From NCBI RefSeq assembly GCF_029946505.1, contig NZ_JARZHG010000001.1:806001-870000 (forward strand): a DNA stretch of 64,000 nt. The letters are read 5' to 3'. The translations under genes were made by a program, and so were the position numbers. This stretch comes from Polyangium sp. y55x31 (GTDB taxonomy: Bacteria; Myxococcota_A; Polyangia; Polyangiales; Polyangiaceae). How positions within the stretch are numbered: the stretch's first letter is position 1; the number at the start of each line of letters is the position of its first letter. Below, one piece after another: positions 8,073 to 16,147 of this stretch. Below the pieces are notes generated by a model. It was not told the DNA's origin. It saw nothing but the letters and a program-made list of their open reading frames with translations, and searched no databases.

Positions 8073-9914
8073 ATGGAACGCAAGACCAAGGCCAGAGCGG
8101 CTACCGGCGTTTATCTCGTCCTCGTCGCGGCGATCCTCGTCGTCGTGAACGTCATCGCCTTCATCCAGAACAAGCGCGTCGACGTGACGAAGAACGAGCG
8201 GTTCACCCTGTCGAAGGGCTCGGCGCGCCTCGTCTCCGAGGGCCTCAAGCAAGACCTGCAGGTCGACGTCTACGTGACGCGCGGCGGCCCCAAGCAGGAG
8301 GCCTTCATCCAGGATCTCGTCGACCTGATGAACGAGTACGAGCGCGGCTCGAACGGCAAGTTCAAGTACACGCTCATCGAGCCGAAGACCGAGGAGCAGC
8401 GCACGGCCGCGAAGGAAGCGGGCCTGCAGGAAGCGGCCTTCGGTGAGGGCAGCGAGACGGGCCAGGATCAGGCCACGATCACGCGCGGCTTCATGGGCAT
8501 CGCCTTCAAGTACGGCAGCGAAAAAGAGGCGATCCCGATACTGTCCGCGGATCAGTCGCAGGGCCTCGAATTCTGGATCACCAACAAGATCCGGGAGCTC
8601 CGCGACCGCGCCGACAACGTCTACCAGAAGTACGGCGTCATCACGGGCAAGGACGAGATCAAGCTGACCGACACGAACCTCGTGGCGGCGCAGCCCGGCC
8701 GCGGCGGCGGCCCCTCGATGAAGGGGATCCTCGACCAGGCGCTGCCCTTCTACAAGATCGAGGAGGTCGACCTGCAGAACGGCGACGCCGAGATCAACAA
8801 GGAGCTCGCGGGCATCATCATCACGCAGCCCGCGAAGGACTACACGGAGAAGGAGCTCCGCCGCATCGATCAGTTCCTCATGGAGGGGAACAAGTCGGTC
8901 GTCGTGATCGCGGGCGCCGTGAACCTCAAGGCCTCCGACGCGGCGATGAAGGCCGAGCTGAACCTCCACGGCCTGGACAAACTGCTCGACGGCTACGGCG
9001 TCGAGATGAAGAAGGAAGCGATCATGGACTGGGGTCGCCCCGTCCGCATCGCGGTCCCGACGCAGACCGGCCAGGTCATCGGCATCATCGGCTACGGCAT
9101 GGCGCACGCGCAGCACGTCGACGGCCTGAGCGAGGCCGAGCAGACGCTCGACTCGTCGTTCGCCGGCTTCTTCCGCATCGAGGAGCTCGCGTTCCCCTTC
9201 CCCTCGACGCTCGTCACGCACCCGGAGAAGCAGCCGGGCGCGCAGATGAAGGTGGTCGCTCGCTCCACGCCGCGCAGCACGGTCGACACCTCCGACGCGA
9301 TCGACCTCAAGTTCTCCGCGCAGGCCAAGCCGAAAGGCGAGTACGGCCAGCGCGCGATGGCCGTCGCGCTCGAGGGCAAGATCAAGAGCGCGTTCGGCGG
9401 CGCGGGTGAGGGCATCGAGACGCCGGGCGAGTCGAAGGACAAGAGCCGCCTGCTCGTGATCAGCGCCTCGCAGTTCCTCGCGAACCCCTACGCGCGCTCG
9501 GGCAACGCGCCCCCGATGCCGCCGCAGATGATGATGATGGGCGGCTTCGGCGGCGACGAGGATCTGCAGATGCTCTCGATGCCGTACGCCCAGAACTACC
9601 TGACGGCGACGATCCTCGCGTTCAAGAACGTCCTCGACTGGATGAGCGGCGACAGCGACCTCATCGCGACGAGCGCGAAGCTCCTCCAGGAGCCGAAGCT
9701 CACGTACGCGAACATCGAGGCGCCGAAGATCGACGCGACCGACGACGAGGCGACGGCGACGAAGAAGGCCGAGGAGTATCGCCTCGAGCGCAAGAAGACG
9801 CAGACGCGTGTGCAGTGGTCGCTCACGCTCTTCGGACCCTTGCTCTTCGCGGCGTTTGGCCTCTTCCGCTGGTGGCGGCGCGAGAACGCGCGGGGTTCCA
9901 TCCGACTCGACTGA
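8073..9914 (+). CDS. GldG-like ABC-associated membrane protein
   Basis: 613 residues with one N-terminal membrane helix (GVYLVLVAAILVVVNVIAF) and one C-terminal helix (WSLTLFGPLLFAAFGLFRWW) flanking a large periplasmic domain. The start of the domain, NERFTLSKGSARLVSEGL, and the segment RIDQFLMEGNKSVVVIAGAV match the Gldg-type ABC accessory family (IFT52/GldG superfamily). AGGAGG overlaps the stop codon of the permease gene just upstream. The protein probably binds or senses the substrate, or anchors the transporter in the envelope; the precise job is not established outside gliding bacteria. Confidence 0.85.
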   Translation: MERKTKARAATGVYLVLVAAILVVVNVIAFIQNKRVDVTKNERFTLSKGSARLVSEGLKQDLQVDVYVTRGGPKQEAFIQDLVDLMNEYERGSNGKFKYTLIEPKTEEQRTAAKEAGLQEAAFGEGSETGQDQATITRGFMGIAFKYGSEKEAIPILSADQSQGLEFWITNKIRELRDRADNVYQKYGVITGKDEIKLTDTNLVAAQPGRGGGPSMKGILDQALPFYKIEEVDLQNGDAEINKELAGIIITQPAKDYTEKELRRIDQFLMEGNKSVVVIAGAVNLKASDAAMKAELNLHGLDKLLDGYGVEMKKEAIMDWGRPVRIAVPTQTGQVIGIIGYGMAHAQHVDGLSEAEQTLDSSFAGFFRIEELAFPFPSTLVTHPEKQPGAQMKVVARSTPRSTVDTSDAIDLKFSAQAKPKGEYGQRAMAVALEGKIKSAFGGAGEGIETPGESKDKSRLLVISASQFLANPYARSGNAPPMPPQMMMMGGFGGDEDLQMLSMPYAQNYLTATILAFKNVLDWMSGDSDLIATSAKLLQEPKLTYANIEAPKIDATDDEATATKKAEEYRLERKKTQTRVQWSLTLFGPLLFAAFGLFRWWRRENARGSIRLD

Positions 9915-9935
9915 CGACGAAGACGAAGGAGACCC

Positions 9936-11015
9936 ATGAAGACCGAGCACAAGATCTACGTGGCGATCGGCGTCCTCGCGGCCCTCGGCGGCGGCCTCTA
10001 CGCCACGAGGCAGACGAAGCAGAAGGAGATCTCGGCCCACTCCGCGACCGCGGCGACGGCTGATTTCCCGGCGCTCGCGCCCTCGAAGGACGACGTCGAG
10101 GCGATCACCAAGATCGAGATCAAGAACGCCGACAAGTCCAGCGTCACGCTGGAGAAGAAGGGCGACGCATGGGAGCTCGTGGCCCCCGTGTCCGCCAAGG
10201 CGAACGCTTCGAACGTGCGGTCGCTCCTCGACAACTTGAAGGAGATCAAGGTCAAGGAGAGCATCGACCGCGGCACGGGCACCTACAAGCAGTACGAGCT
10301 CGACGACGAGAAGGGCGTCCACGTCCTCGCCTACAAGGGCGACGGCAAGCTCTTCGACGCCTACTTCGGCAAGAGCGGCTCTCGTGGCCAGCTCGCGCGC
10401 GTCGGCGGCAAGGACGGCGTGTGGGTGGTCGGCGGCTACTCGAACTTCCTCTACACGCGTGAGGTCAAGAACTGGCGCGAGACGTCGATCCTCAAGTTCG
10501 AGGACGCGAACGTGATCCAGGTGTCCGTGACCAACGCGAACGGCCAGTTCAGCTTCTCGAAGAACGACGAGAAGTGGTCCGGGTCCTTCGCGAAGCGCGA
10601 CAAGGACAAGAAGCTCGAGAAGCCCGAGAAGAAGTGGGAAAAATTCGACGAGGCCAAGGTCAAGGACATGCTCCGCGCATACAAGTCCCTGACCGCCGAG
10701 GACTTCGGTGACGAGAAGTCGGACGCCGGCCTCGACGCGGCCGAGACGAACGGCGGCGTGGTCCAGATCAAGCTCAAGGACAACGCCGGCGACATCACGG
10801 TCAAGGTCGGCAAGACGAGCAAGGGATCGAGCCGCTTCGCCCAGAAGGATGGCGGGGACGGCACGGTCTACGTGATCTCGTCGTGGTCCGGCGACTGGGC
10901 CACGGCGGATCGCGCCAAGTTCGAGAAGTCCGACGACAAGAAGAAGGACGAAAAGAAGGGCGAAGGCGAGGGCGACGACGGCCACGGCCACGACGCGCCC
11001 CCCGAGCTCGAGTGA
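9936..11015 (+). CDS. DUF4340 domain membrane-anchored protein
   Basis: 359 residues with an N-terminal membrane anchor (YVAIGVLAALGGGLYA) followed by repeats of the beta-rich DUF4340 type: ITKIEIKNADKSSVTLEKKG, then WELVAPVSAKANASNVRSLL. The C-terminus is Lys/Glu-rich and then His/Gly-rich. DUF4340 proteins are the usual last gene of GldG-type ABC operons, and this one follows 21 bases after the GldG-like gene with AAGGAG before its ATG. It is a likely periplasmic component of the same complex. A hairpin terminator follows 28 bases downstream. Confidence 0.85.
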   Translation: MKTEHKIYVAIGVLAALGGGLYATRQTKQKEISAHSATAATADFPALAPSKDDVEAITKIEIKNADKSSVTLEKKGDAWELVAPVSAKANASNVRSLLDNLKEIKVKESIDRGTGTYKQYELDDEKGVHVLAYKGDGKLFDAYFGKSGSRGQLARVGGKDGVWVVGGYSNFLYTREVKNWRETSILKFEDANVIQVSVTNANGQFSFSKNDEKWSGSFAKRDKDKKLEKPEKKWEKFDEAKVKDMLRAYKSLTAEDFGDEKSDAGLDAAETNGGVVQIKLKDNAGDITVKVGKTSKGSSRFAQKDGGDGTVYVISSWSGDWATADRAKFEKSDDKKKDEKKGEGEGDDGHGHDAPPELE

Positions 11016-11043
11016 GCAGGGCCCGGTAGGTCCGGGACAGACG

Positions 11044-11078
11044 GAGGCTCCTTCGCAAGAGGGAGCCTTCGTCGTTTT
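11044..11078 (+). terminator. Intrinsic terminator after the gld-type operon
   Basis: AGGCTCC (11045-11051) pairs with GGAGCCT (11062-11068) around a 10-base loop, and a G-T pair extends the stem. TTCGTCGTTTT follows. It lies between the DUF4340 stop and pheT. Confidence 0.65.
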
Positions 11079-11098
11079 GTGGCCTCGGTCGAGAAAGC

Positions 11099-11126
11099 TT
11101 GACCGGACGTTTCATGCGTTTTAGGC
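11099..11126 (+). promoter_or_regulatory. pheT: Possible pheT promoter
   Basis: TTGACC (11099-11104), a 16-base spacer and TTAGGC (11121-11126). It lies after the preceding terminator, where a pheT promoter is needed. Transcription would start only about 4 bases before the ATG, so either the mRNA is almost leaderless or this match is fortuitous. Confidence 0.3.
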
Positions 11127-11136
11127 CGCAGGGGTC

Positions 11137-13605
11137 ATGAAGGCCTCTTATCGCTGGATTCGCGAGCTCATCCCCGGTCTCGATGCTTCTCCCGAGGAGA
11201 TCGGGCGGCGTCTGACGCACGCCGGAATCGAGGTCGAGGCGATCACCGAGTTCGGCGAGGGCACGAAGACGCTCGTCGTGGCCGAGGTGCTCTCCTTCGA
11301 GCCGCACCCGTCGCGGGCGAAGCTCAAGCTCGTCACCATCAACCGCGGCGGCGCAGAGCAACGCATCGTCTGCGGCGCGCCGAACGTGCCCGAGCCGGGC
11401 GGCCTCGTGGCCTTCGCGCCCCTCGGCGCGCATCTGCCGGCCGTGAACATGACGCTCACGCCGCGCGAGATCGGCGGTGTCGTCAGCGAGGGCATGCTCT
11501 GCTCCGAGCGCGAGCTCGGGCTGTCGGCGGTCGCGAGCAAGGAAGAGGACGCGGGGATCATCATCCTGCCGAAGGGCCTCGCCAAGCCGGGCACGCCTCT
11601 GCGCGAGGCCATGCCCGAGGTGCACGACTACATCCTGCACCTTGGTTTGACCCCCAACCGTCCGGACGCGCTCGGCCACATCGGACTCGCCCGCGAGATC
11701 GCGGCGCTGTTCAACCTGCCGTGGAAGCGGCCCACGCCGAAGTCGCCCGCGCGGTTTGCCGAGGGCGAGACGGTGTCGCGCCACGTGTCCGTGCGGATCG
11801 ACGACACCGAGCGTTGCCCGCGGTACGGCGCGGGCCTCGTGCTCGGCGTGACGATCGGCCCCTCGCCGACGTGGCTGCGCTACCGGCTGGAGAGCCTGGG
11901 CGTTCGTTCGATCTCGAACGTCGTCGACGTGACGAACCTCGTGCTGCTCGAGTACGGACAGCCGATGCACGCGTTCGATCTGAACGACGTGCGCGGCGGC
12001 CAGATCATCGTGCGCCGCGCCACGCCGGCCGAGCCGCTGAAGACGCTCGATGGAGAGGATCGCAAGCTCGACGTGGACGACCTCGTCATCGCAGACGCCG
12101 AAGGGCCGACCGCGCTCGCGGGCATCATGGGCGGCGCGAACAGCGAGATCCACGGCAGCACCTCGCGCGTGCTCCTCGAATGCGCCTACTTCGCTCCGCG
12201 CGGCGTGCGGCGCACCGCGCGTCGGCACGGCATGCACACCGAGTCGAGCCACCGCTTTGAACGCGGCGTCGATCACGGCTCGCTCGAAGACGCGCTCGCC
12301 TACGCGACGACGCTCCTCACCGAGCTCGCGGGCGGCGCGGCGGCGCGCGAGCCGATCCTCGCGGGCGTGAAGATCCCGGCCCGCGAGCCCGTGCGCCTGC
12401 GCGCCGCGCGCATGAACGCGCTGCTCGGCACGGACGTCCCGCTCCCCGAGGCGACGGACATCCTCACGCGCCTCGGCTTCGAGGTCCGCGGCACGCACGG
12501 CGAGGGCGAAGAAGCGTACGCCGACGTCATCCCGCCCTCGCATCGGCCCGACATCGCCGGCGAGGCGGATCTCGTCGAGGAGGTCGTTCGCGTGCGTGGC
12601 CTCGGCACCGTGCCGACGGTGCTCCCCGCGCTCCGGCCCCAGCCCCCGCGGCATGCCTTCGACCTCTCGCTCCGCGTGCGCAGCGCGGCCGTCGGCGTGG
12701 GTTTGTCGGAGGCGATCACGTACGGATTCGTCTCGCCCGAGGAGATCGCGGCGCTCGGCCTGCCGCCCGCGCCGTTCCGCCTCTTGAACCCGCTCACGCA
12801 GGATCGCTCCGTGATGCGCACGTCGCTGCTGCCGGGCCTGCTCGAAGCGGTGCGACGTGCCCGCCGACACGGCGTGCCCGACGCCCGGCTCTTCACGGTC
12901 GGCGCGCGTTTCCTCGCCGATCCGGCGCGCGCGCCGCTCGCCGACGAGGCCCCCTCGTTCGCCGCGGTGCTCGCCGGCTACCGCCGCTCCCCGCTGCAAA
13001 AGCCGGTCGAGGTCGACGTGTACGACGCGAAGGGCGTGGCCCTCGAGATCGTCGAGCGCGTCACCCACGAGAAGGCCGACGTCGCGCACCAGCCCGAGGC
13101 GACCCGCGCGCCGTACCTGCACCCGCGCGCTGCGGGGCATGTCCTCGTGAAGGGCCGCGTCGTCGGCGCGTTCGGCGTCCTGCACCCCGACGTCGTCGAC
13201 AAGCTCGATCTCGGTGGTCCCGCGGTCGTCATCGAGCTCGATCTCCGCGCCCTCGCCGAGGTCGGCGCTGCGCGTCCGCAGTACCGCCCGATCCCGACCC
13301 TGCCCGCGGCGACACGCGACATCGCGCTCGTCGTCTCCGACGAGGTCGAGGCCGGCGCGGTCGGCGCGGCCATCCGCGAGGCCGGCGGCGAGCTCTGCGA
13401 GTCCGTCGAGGTCTTCGACCTCTTCCGCGGCGGCAGCATCCCCGCGGGCCACCGCTCGCTCGCCTTCCACGTCGTCTACCGCGACCCGCGCGCCGCCACC
13501 GACCCCGAGAAGGCCCGCACCCTCACGGACGAGGAGGTCGACCGGCGGCACAAGTCCGTCGTCGAGACCGTCCACGCCCGCTTCGGCGCCACGCTCCGCG
13601 CCTGA
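11137..13605 (+). CDS. pheT: Phenylalanine--tRNA ligase beta subunit
   Basis: 822 residues, close to the usual bacterial length. The N-terminal EMAP/OB tRNA-binding domain (about residues 40-150) is followed by the B3/B4 editing region with SNVVDVTNLVLLEYGQPMHA and the motif ESSHRFERGVD, the B5 domain (about 400-475), a class II synthetase-like core (NPLTQDRSVMRTSLLPGLL), and a C-terminal ferredoxin-fold anticodon-binding domain (about 730-822). It charges tRNA-Phe as an alpha2beta2 enzyme. The alpha-subunit gene pheS, normally directly upstream, is not next to it: the upstream neighbour is the gld-type operon. The ATG at 11137 follows AGGGG. Confidence 0.97.
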   Translation: MKASYRWIRELIPGLDASPEEIGRRLTHAGIEVEAITEFGEGTKTLVVAEVLSFEPHPSRAKLKLVTINRGGAEQRIVCGAPNVPEPGGLVAFAPLGAHLPAVNMTLTPREIGGVVSEGMLCSERELGLSAVASKEEDAGIIILPKGLAKPGTPLREAMPEVHDYILHLGLTPNRPDALGHIGLAREIAALFNLPWKRPTPKSPARFAEGETVSRHVSVRIDDTERCPRYGAGLVLGVTIGPSPTWLRYRLESLGVRSISNVVDVTNLVLLEYGQPMHAFDLNDVRGGQIIVRRATPAEPLKTLDGEDRKLDVDDLVIADAEGPTALAGIMGGANSEIHGSTSRVLLECAYFAPRGVRRTARRHGMHTESSHRFERGVDHGSLEDALAYATTLLTELAGGAAAREPILAGVKIPAREPVRLRAARMNALLGTDVPLPEATDILTRLGFEVRGTHGEGEEAYADVIPPSHRPDIAGEADLVEEVVRVRGLGTVPTVLPALRPQPPRHAFDLSLRVRSAAVGVGLSEAITYGFVSPEEIAALGLPPAPFRLLNPLTQDRSVMRTSLLPGLLEAVRRARRHGVPDARLFTVGARFLADPARAPLADEAPSFAAVLAGYRRSPLQKPVEVDVYDAKGVALEIVERVTHEKADVAHQPEATRAPYLHPRAAGHVLVKGRVVGAFGVLHPDVVDKLDLGGPAVVIELDLRALAEVGAARPQYRPIPTLPAATRDIALVVSDEVEAGAVGAAIREAGGELCESVEVFDLFRGGSIPAGHRSLAFHVVYRDPRAATDPEKARTLTDEEVDRRHKSVVETVHARFGATLRA

Positions 13606-13864
13606 GCTCCGTCCCTCCCCTTTGCAGAATGTCCAGAAAATTCCCGCCCCGATGTGGGGACGGACGTTCGTTCGCGTGCGGCCGTAGCGTGCGCGCCCCC
13701 TCGACGAGGGTTCAGGGCGCGAACGATTGACGGGCTCGGTCCAGCCAGAAAAGACTGAAATTTCCTATCGGGGCCCGCGAGCGCTCGCGTCGAACCCGGC
13801 CCTTCCATCCTCGCGAGCGCTCTCTGGTCCCTGTCGACCCCTCTAGGACGGGACGGAGCGGACC
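13606..13864. other. Intergenic region with direct repeat
   Basis: 259 bases between pheT and the CapA-like gene. The 11-mer CGCGAGCGCTC occurs at 13776-13786 and again at 13812-13822, 36 bases apart, each containing the palindrome GAGCGCTC. A weak TTGACG at 13727-13732 has no convincing -10 partner. The repeats could be a regulator site for the downstream gene; no small gene is visible. Confidence 0.35.
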
Positions 13865-16147
13865 ATGGCGGAGACCCACATCACCGGAAAACACCTTCGG
13901 GCAGGGCTCGTGTGCCTCGGCGCTGCGAGCGCCTTCGCGCCGGCGGCGGCGCACGCGCAGCCTTACCAGTTCGACACGTCCGAAACGACGTTCGACACGA
14001 ACTACGCGCAGAACCTCATCAGCCTGAGCGGCACGGTCAAGAACCGCGCGGGCCAGGCCATCTCGGGCGCCACGGTGACCGTCCTCGCCTGGGGCGACGG
14101 CGTGGCCAACGCGAACAAGACGGCGACCACGAACGCGTCCGGCGGCTTCACGATCACGGGCCTCAAGCGCCGGAACGTTCTGCTCAAGATCACCGCCCCC
14201 GGCCATTACAGCGAGATCGTCCCCGTCGACCTGCACCGGCCGACGAGCGAGACGATCACGAGCACCGGCACCATCGCGATGAACCCGACGAAGACGGGCC
14301 GCGTACGCCTCATCTTCGGCGGCGACACCATGATGGGCCGCCGCTTCACGGACCTCGACGCCGACGGCATCGAGGGCGAGGCCGGCGACCTCATCCGCCC
14401 CGCGACCCGCGCCGCCGATGCGCAGGCGCTCTACACGTACGTACGCGACGCCCTCTCCTCCGCGGACTACACGGTCGTCAACCTCGAGTCCCCCGTCACC
14501 TCGAACACCGACACTCCGCATCCGTACAAGGACTACACGTTCTTCTCGTACCCCGAGACGCTCGCGGGCCTCACGTACGCGGGCATCGACGGCGTCAGCC
14601 TCGCGAACAACCACATCTTCGACTACCTCACGACCGGCGTGACCGACTCGATGCTCCACGTCTCGAACGCGGGGCTCGACTGGTGCGGCGTGGGCTCGAA
14701 CGAGACGAACGCCGAGGGCACCACGATCTTCCGCACGTTCAACAACGTGCCCCTCTCGCTCCTCGGCTTCAGCGAGCTCGTCTCCGACGGCTCGACGGAG
14801 CTCGACTACCTGCTCGTCGCCCGCGATCCGAGCAAGGCCGGCGCGCTCGAGTCCTCGTCCACGAACCTGAACACGTTCATCGACGCCGAGACGCCCGAGC
14901 GCTTCGCGATCCCCATGATCCACGGCGGCGTGGAGTACAGCGAGTACCCGTCGAACTCGATGCGCTCGAAGTTCATCTCGCTCGCGAACCGCGGCGCAGG
15001 GATCGTCGTCGCGCACCACACACACACCGCGCACGGCATCGGCCTCGTGAACGTGGGCGGGACGCCGCGCTTCGTGCTGATGTCGCTCGGCAACTTCGTC
15101 TTCGATCAGGACGTGCACGAGACCTTCCAGTCCTTCCTCGCGGTGGCGGACGTCGACGTGCTCGCGGGCGGCGGCTTCGACGTCGCGCGGCTGGATCTCA
15201 TCCCGATCAGCATCGAGGGCTACGTGACGAAGCTCGTCGCGGGCGAGGGGCTCGCGCGGACGGGGCGACATTTCGGGCACCTCTCGACGTACCTGCCGAA
15301 GAGCCCGGCCGGCGTGAACGTCGCGGACGGGCTCTCCGGCGCGGTCGTCTTCCCCGCGGGGCACCGCATCGTCGCGCTCCGATCGGCCTCGCAGTACACG
15401 ACGACGACGACGAACCAGACGTTCAATGCGCCCGTGACGAGCCAGGCGACCGGGCCCATCGTGTTCACGCGCAATGCGCCGTCGGACTCGCTCTCGTACG
15501 TGAAGTCGAGCGCGAGCGCGACGGTCGAGTGGGGCCGCGAGCTCCTGATCAACGGGGACTTCGAGGACCTCGACGTCGACGGCGATTTCAGCGAGGGGCG
15601 GGCGTGGGACCAGAGCACGGTCCGCTACGTGGAGAACAGCGTCGTGCGCAGCGGCACGGGCGCGCTCGTGATGCTCCGCAACTCGTCGAACTCGTCGGAG
15701 ATCACGGTCTACAACAACAACCGCGTCTCCTTCCCCGGCGGCTCGAAGCTCACGATCACGGGCTGGATCCAGGGCGACAACGCGGGTCCGTTCACGCTCA
15801 CGACGCGCATGTACAGCGATAGCGGCGCGACGCTGAGCACGACCGACTCGTTCACGAAGACCGCGGGCACGTACGGCTGGACGCAGTTCGTCGTGAACGT
15901 CACGGCCTCCGCGAGCGCGACGAGCGCGCGCTTCTACTTCCGGACCTCGCCGCCCGCGACGGGCGAAGCACGCATCTTCATCGACGACTTCGGCCTCATC
16001 CGCTGGGAGAAGAGCTCGATCTACGCCTTGAACGGCTTCGAGATCCCTGCGCCGAACAACTGGAGCCACGTGCGCTTCACGAACGTCGCCTCGGGCGTCT
16101 CCTCGCTCGGCGTCACGCTCGGGCACCGCACCTTCAGCGTGCTCTAG
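13865..16147 (+). CDS. Exported CapA-family metallophosphatase-like protein with CBM-like tail
   Basis: 760 residues with a signal peptide ending AAAHAQ (about residue 35). An N-terminal carboxypeptidase-regulatory-like beta domain (about 50-135, SLSGTVKNRAGQAISGATVT) precedes the PGA_cap/CapA fold (about 140-450): LIFGGDTMMGRR, VVNLESPVTSN, SLANNHIFDYL, MIHGGVEYSEYPS and VVAHHTHTAHG carry the metal-binding Asp/Asn/His residues of calcineurin-like enzymes. The C-terminal 180 residues (LLINGDFEDLDVDGD onwards) look like a CBM4/9-type jelly roll. Role in polyglutamate or polysaccharide handling is inferred from family; substrate unknown. The stop overlaps the convergent helicase stop within CTAG. 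Confidence 0.85.
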   Translation: MAETHITGKHLRAGLVCLGAASAFAPAAAHAQPYQFDTSETTFDTNYAQNLISLSGTVKNRAGQAISGATVTVLAWGDGVANANKTATTNASGGFTITGLKRRNVLLKITAPGHYSEIVPVDLHRPTSETITSTGTIAMNPTKTGRVRLIFGGDTMMGRRFTDLDADGIEGEAGDLIRPATRAADAQALYTYVRDALSSADYTVVNLESPVTSNTDTPHPYKDYTFFSYPETLAGLTYAGIDGVSLANNHIFDYLTTGVTDSMLHVSNAGLDWCGVGSNETNAEGTTIFRTFNNVPLSLLGFSELVSDGSTELDYLLVARDPSKAGALESSSTNLNTFIDAETPERFAIPMIHGGVEYSEYPSNSMRSKFISLANRGAGIVVAHHTHTAHGIGLVNVGGTPRFVLMSLGNFVFDQDVHETFQSFLAVADVDVLAGGGFDVARLDLIPISIEGYVTKLVAGEGLARTGRHFGHLSTYLPKSPAGVNVADGLSGAVVFPAGHRIVALRSASQYTTTTTNQTFNAPVTSQATGPIVFTRNAPSDSLSYVKSSASATVEWGRELLINGDFEDLDVDGDFSEGRAWDQSTVRYVENSVVRSGTGALVMLRNSSNSSEITVYNNNRVSFPGGSKLTITGWIQGDNAGPFTLTTRMYSDSGATLSTTDSFTKTAGTYGWTQFVVNVTASASATSARFYFRTSPPATGEARIFIDDFGLIRWEKSSIYALNGFEIPAPNNWSHVRFTNVASGVSSLGVTLGHRTFSVL

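Noticed and set aside
7971-10991. Long minus-strand frame opposite the GldG/DUF4340 genes
   Set aside because: Same shadow effect; composition is low-complexity and no start or ribosome site fits.
13727-13756. Promoter TTGACG...AAGACT before the CapA-like gene
   Set aside because: The -10 match is too poor and the spacing is 18; kept only as a remark in the intergenic entry.
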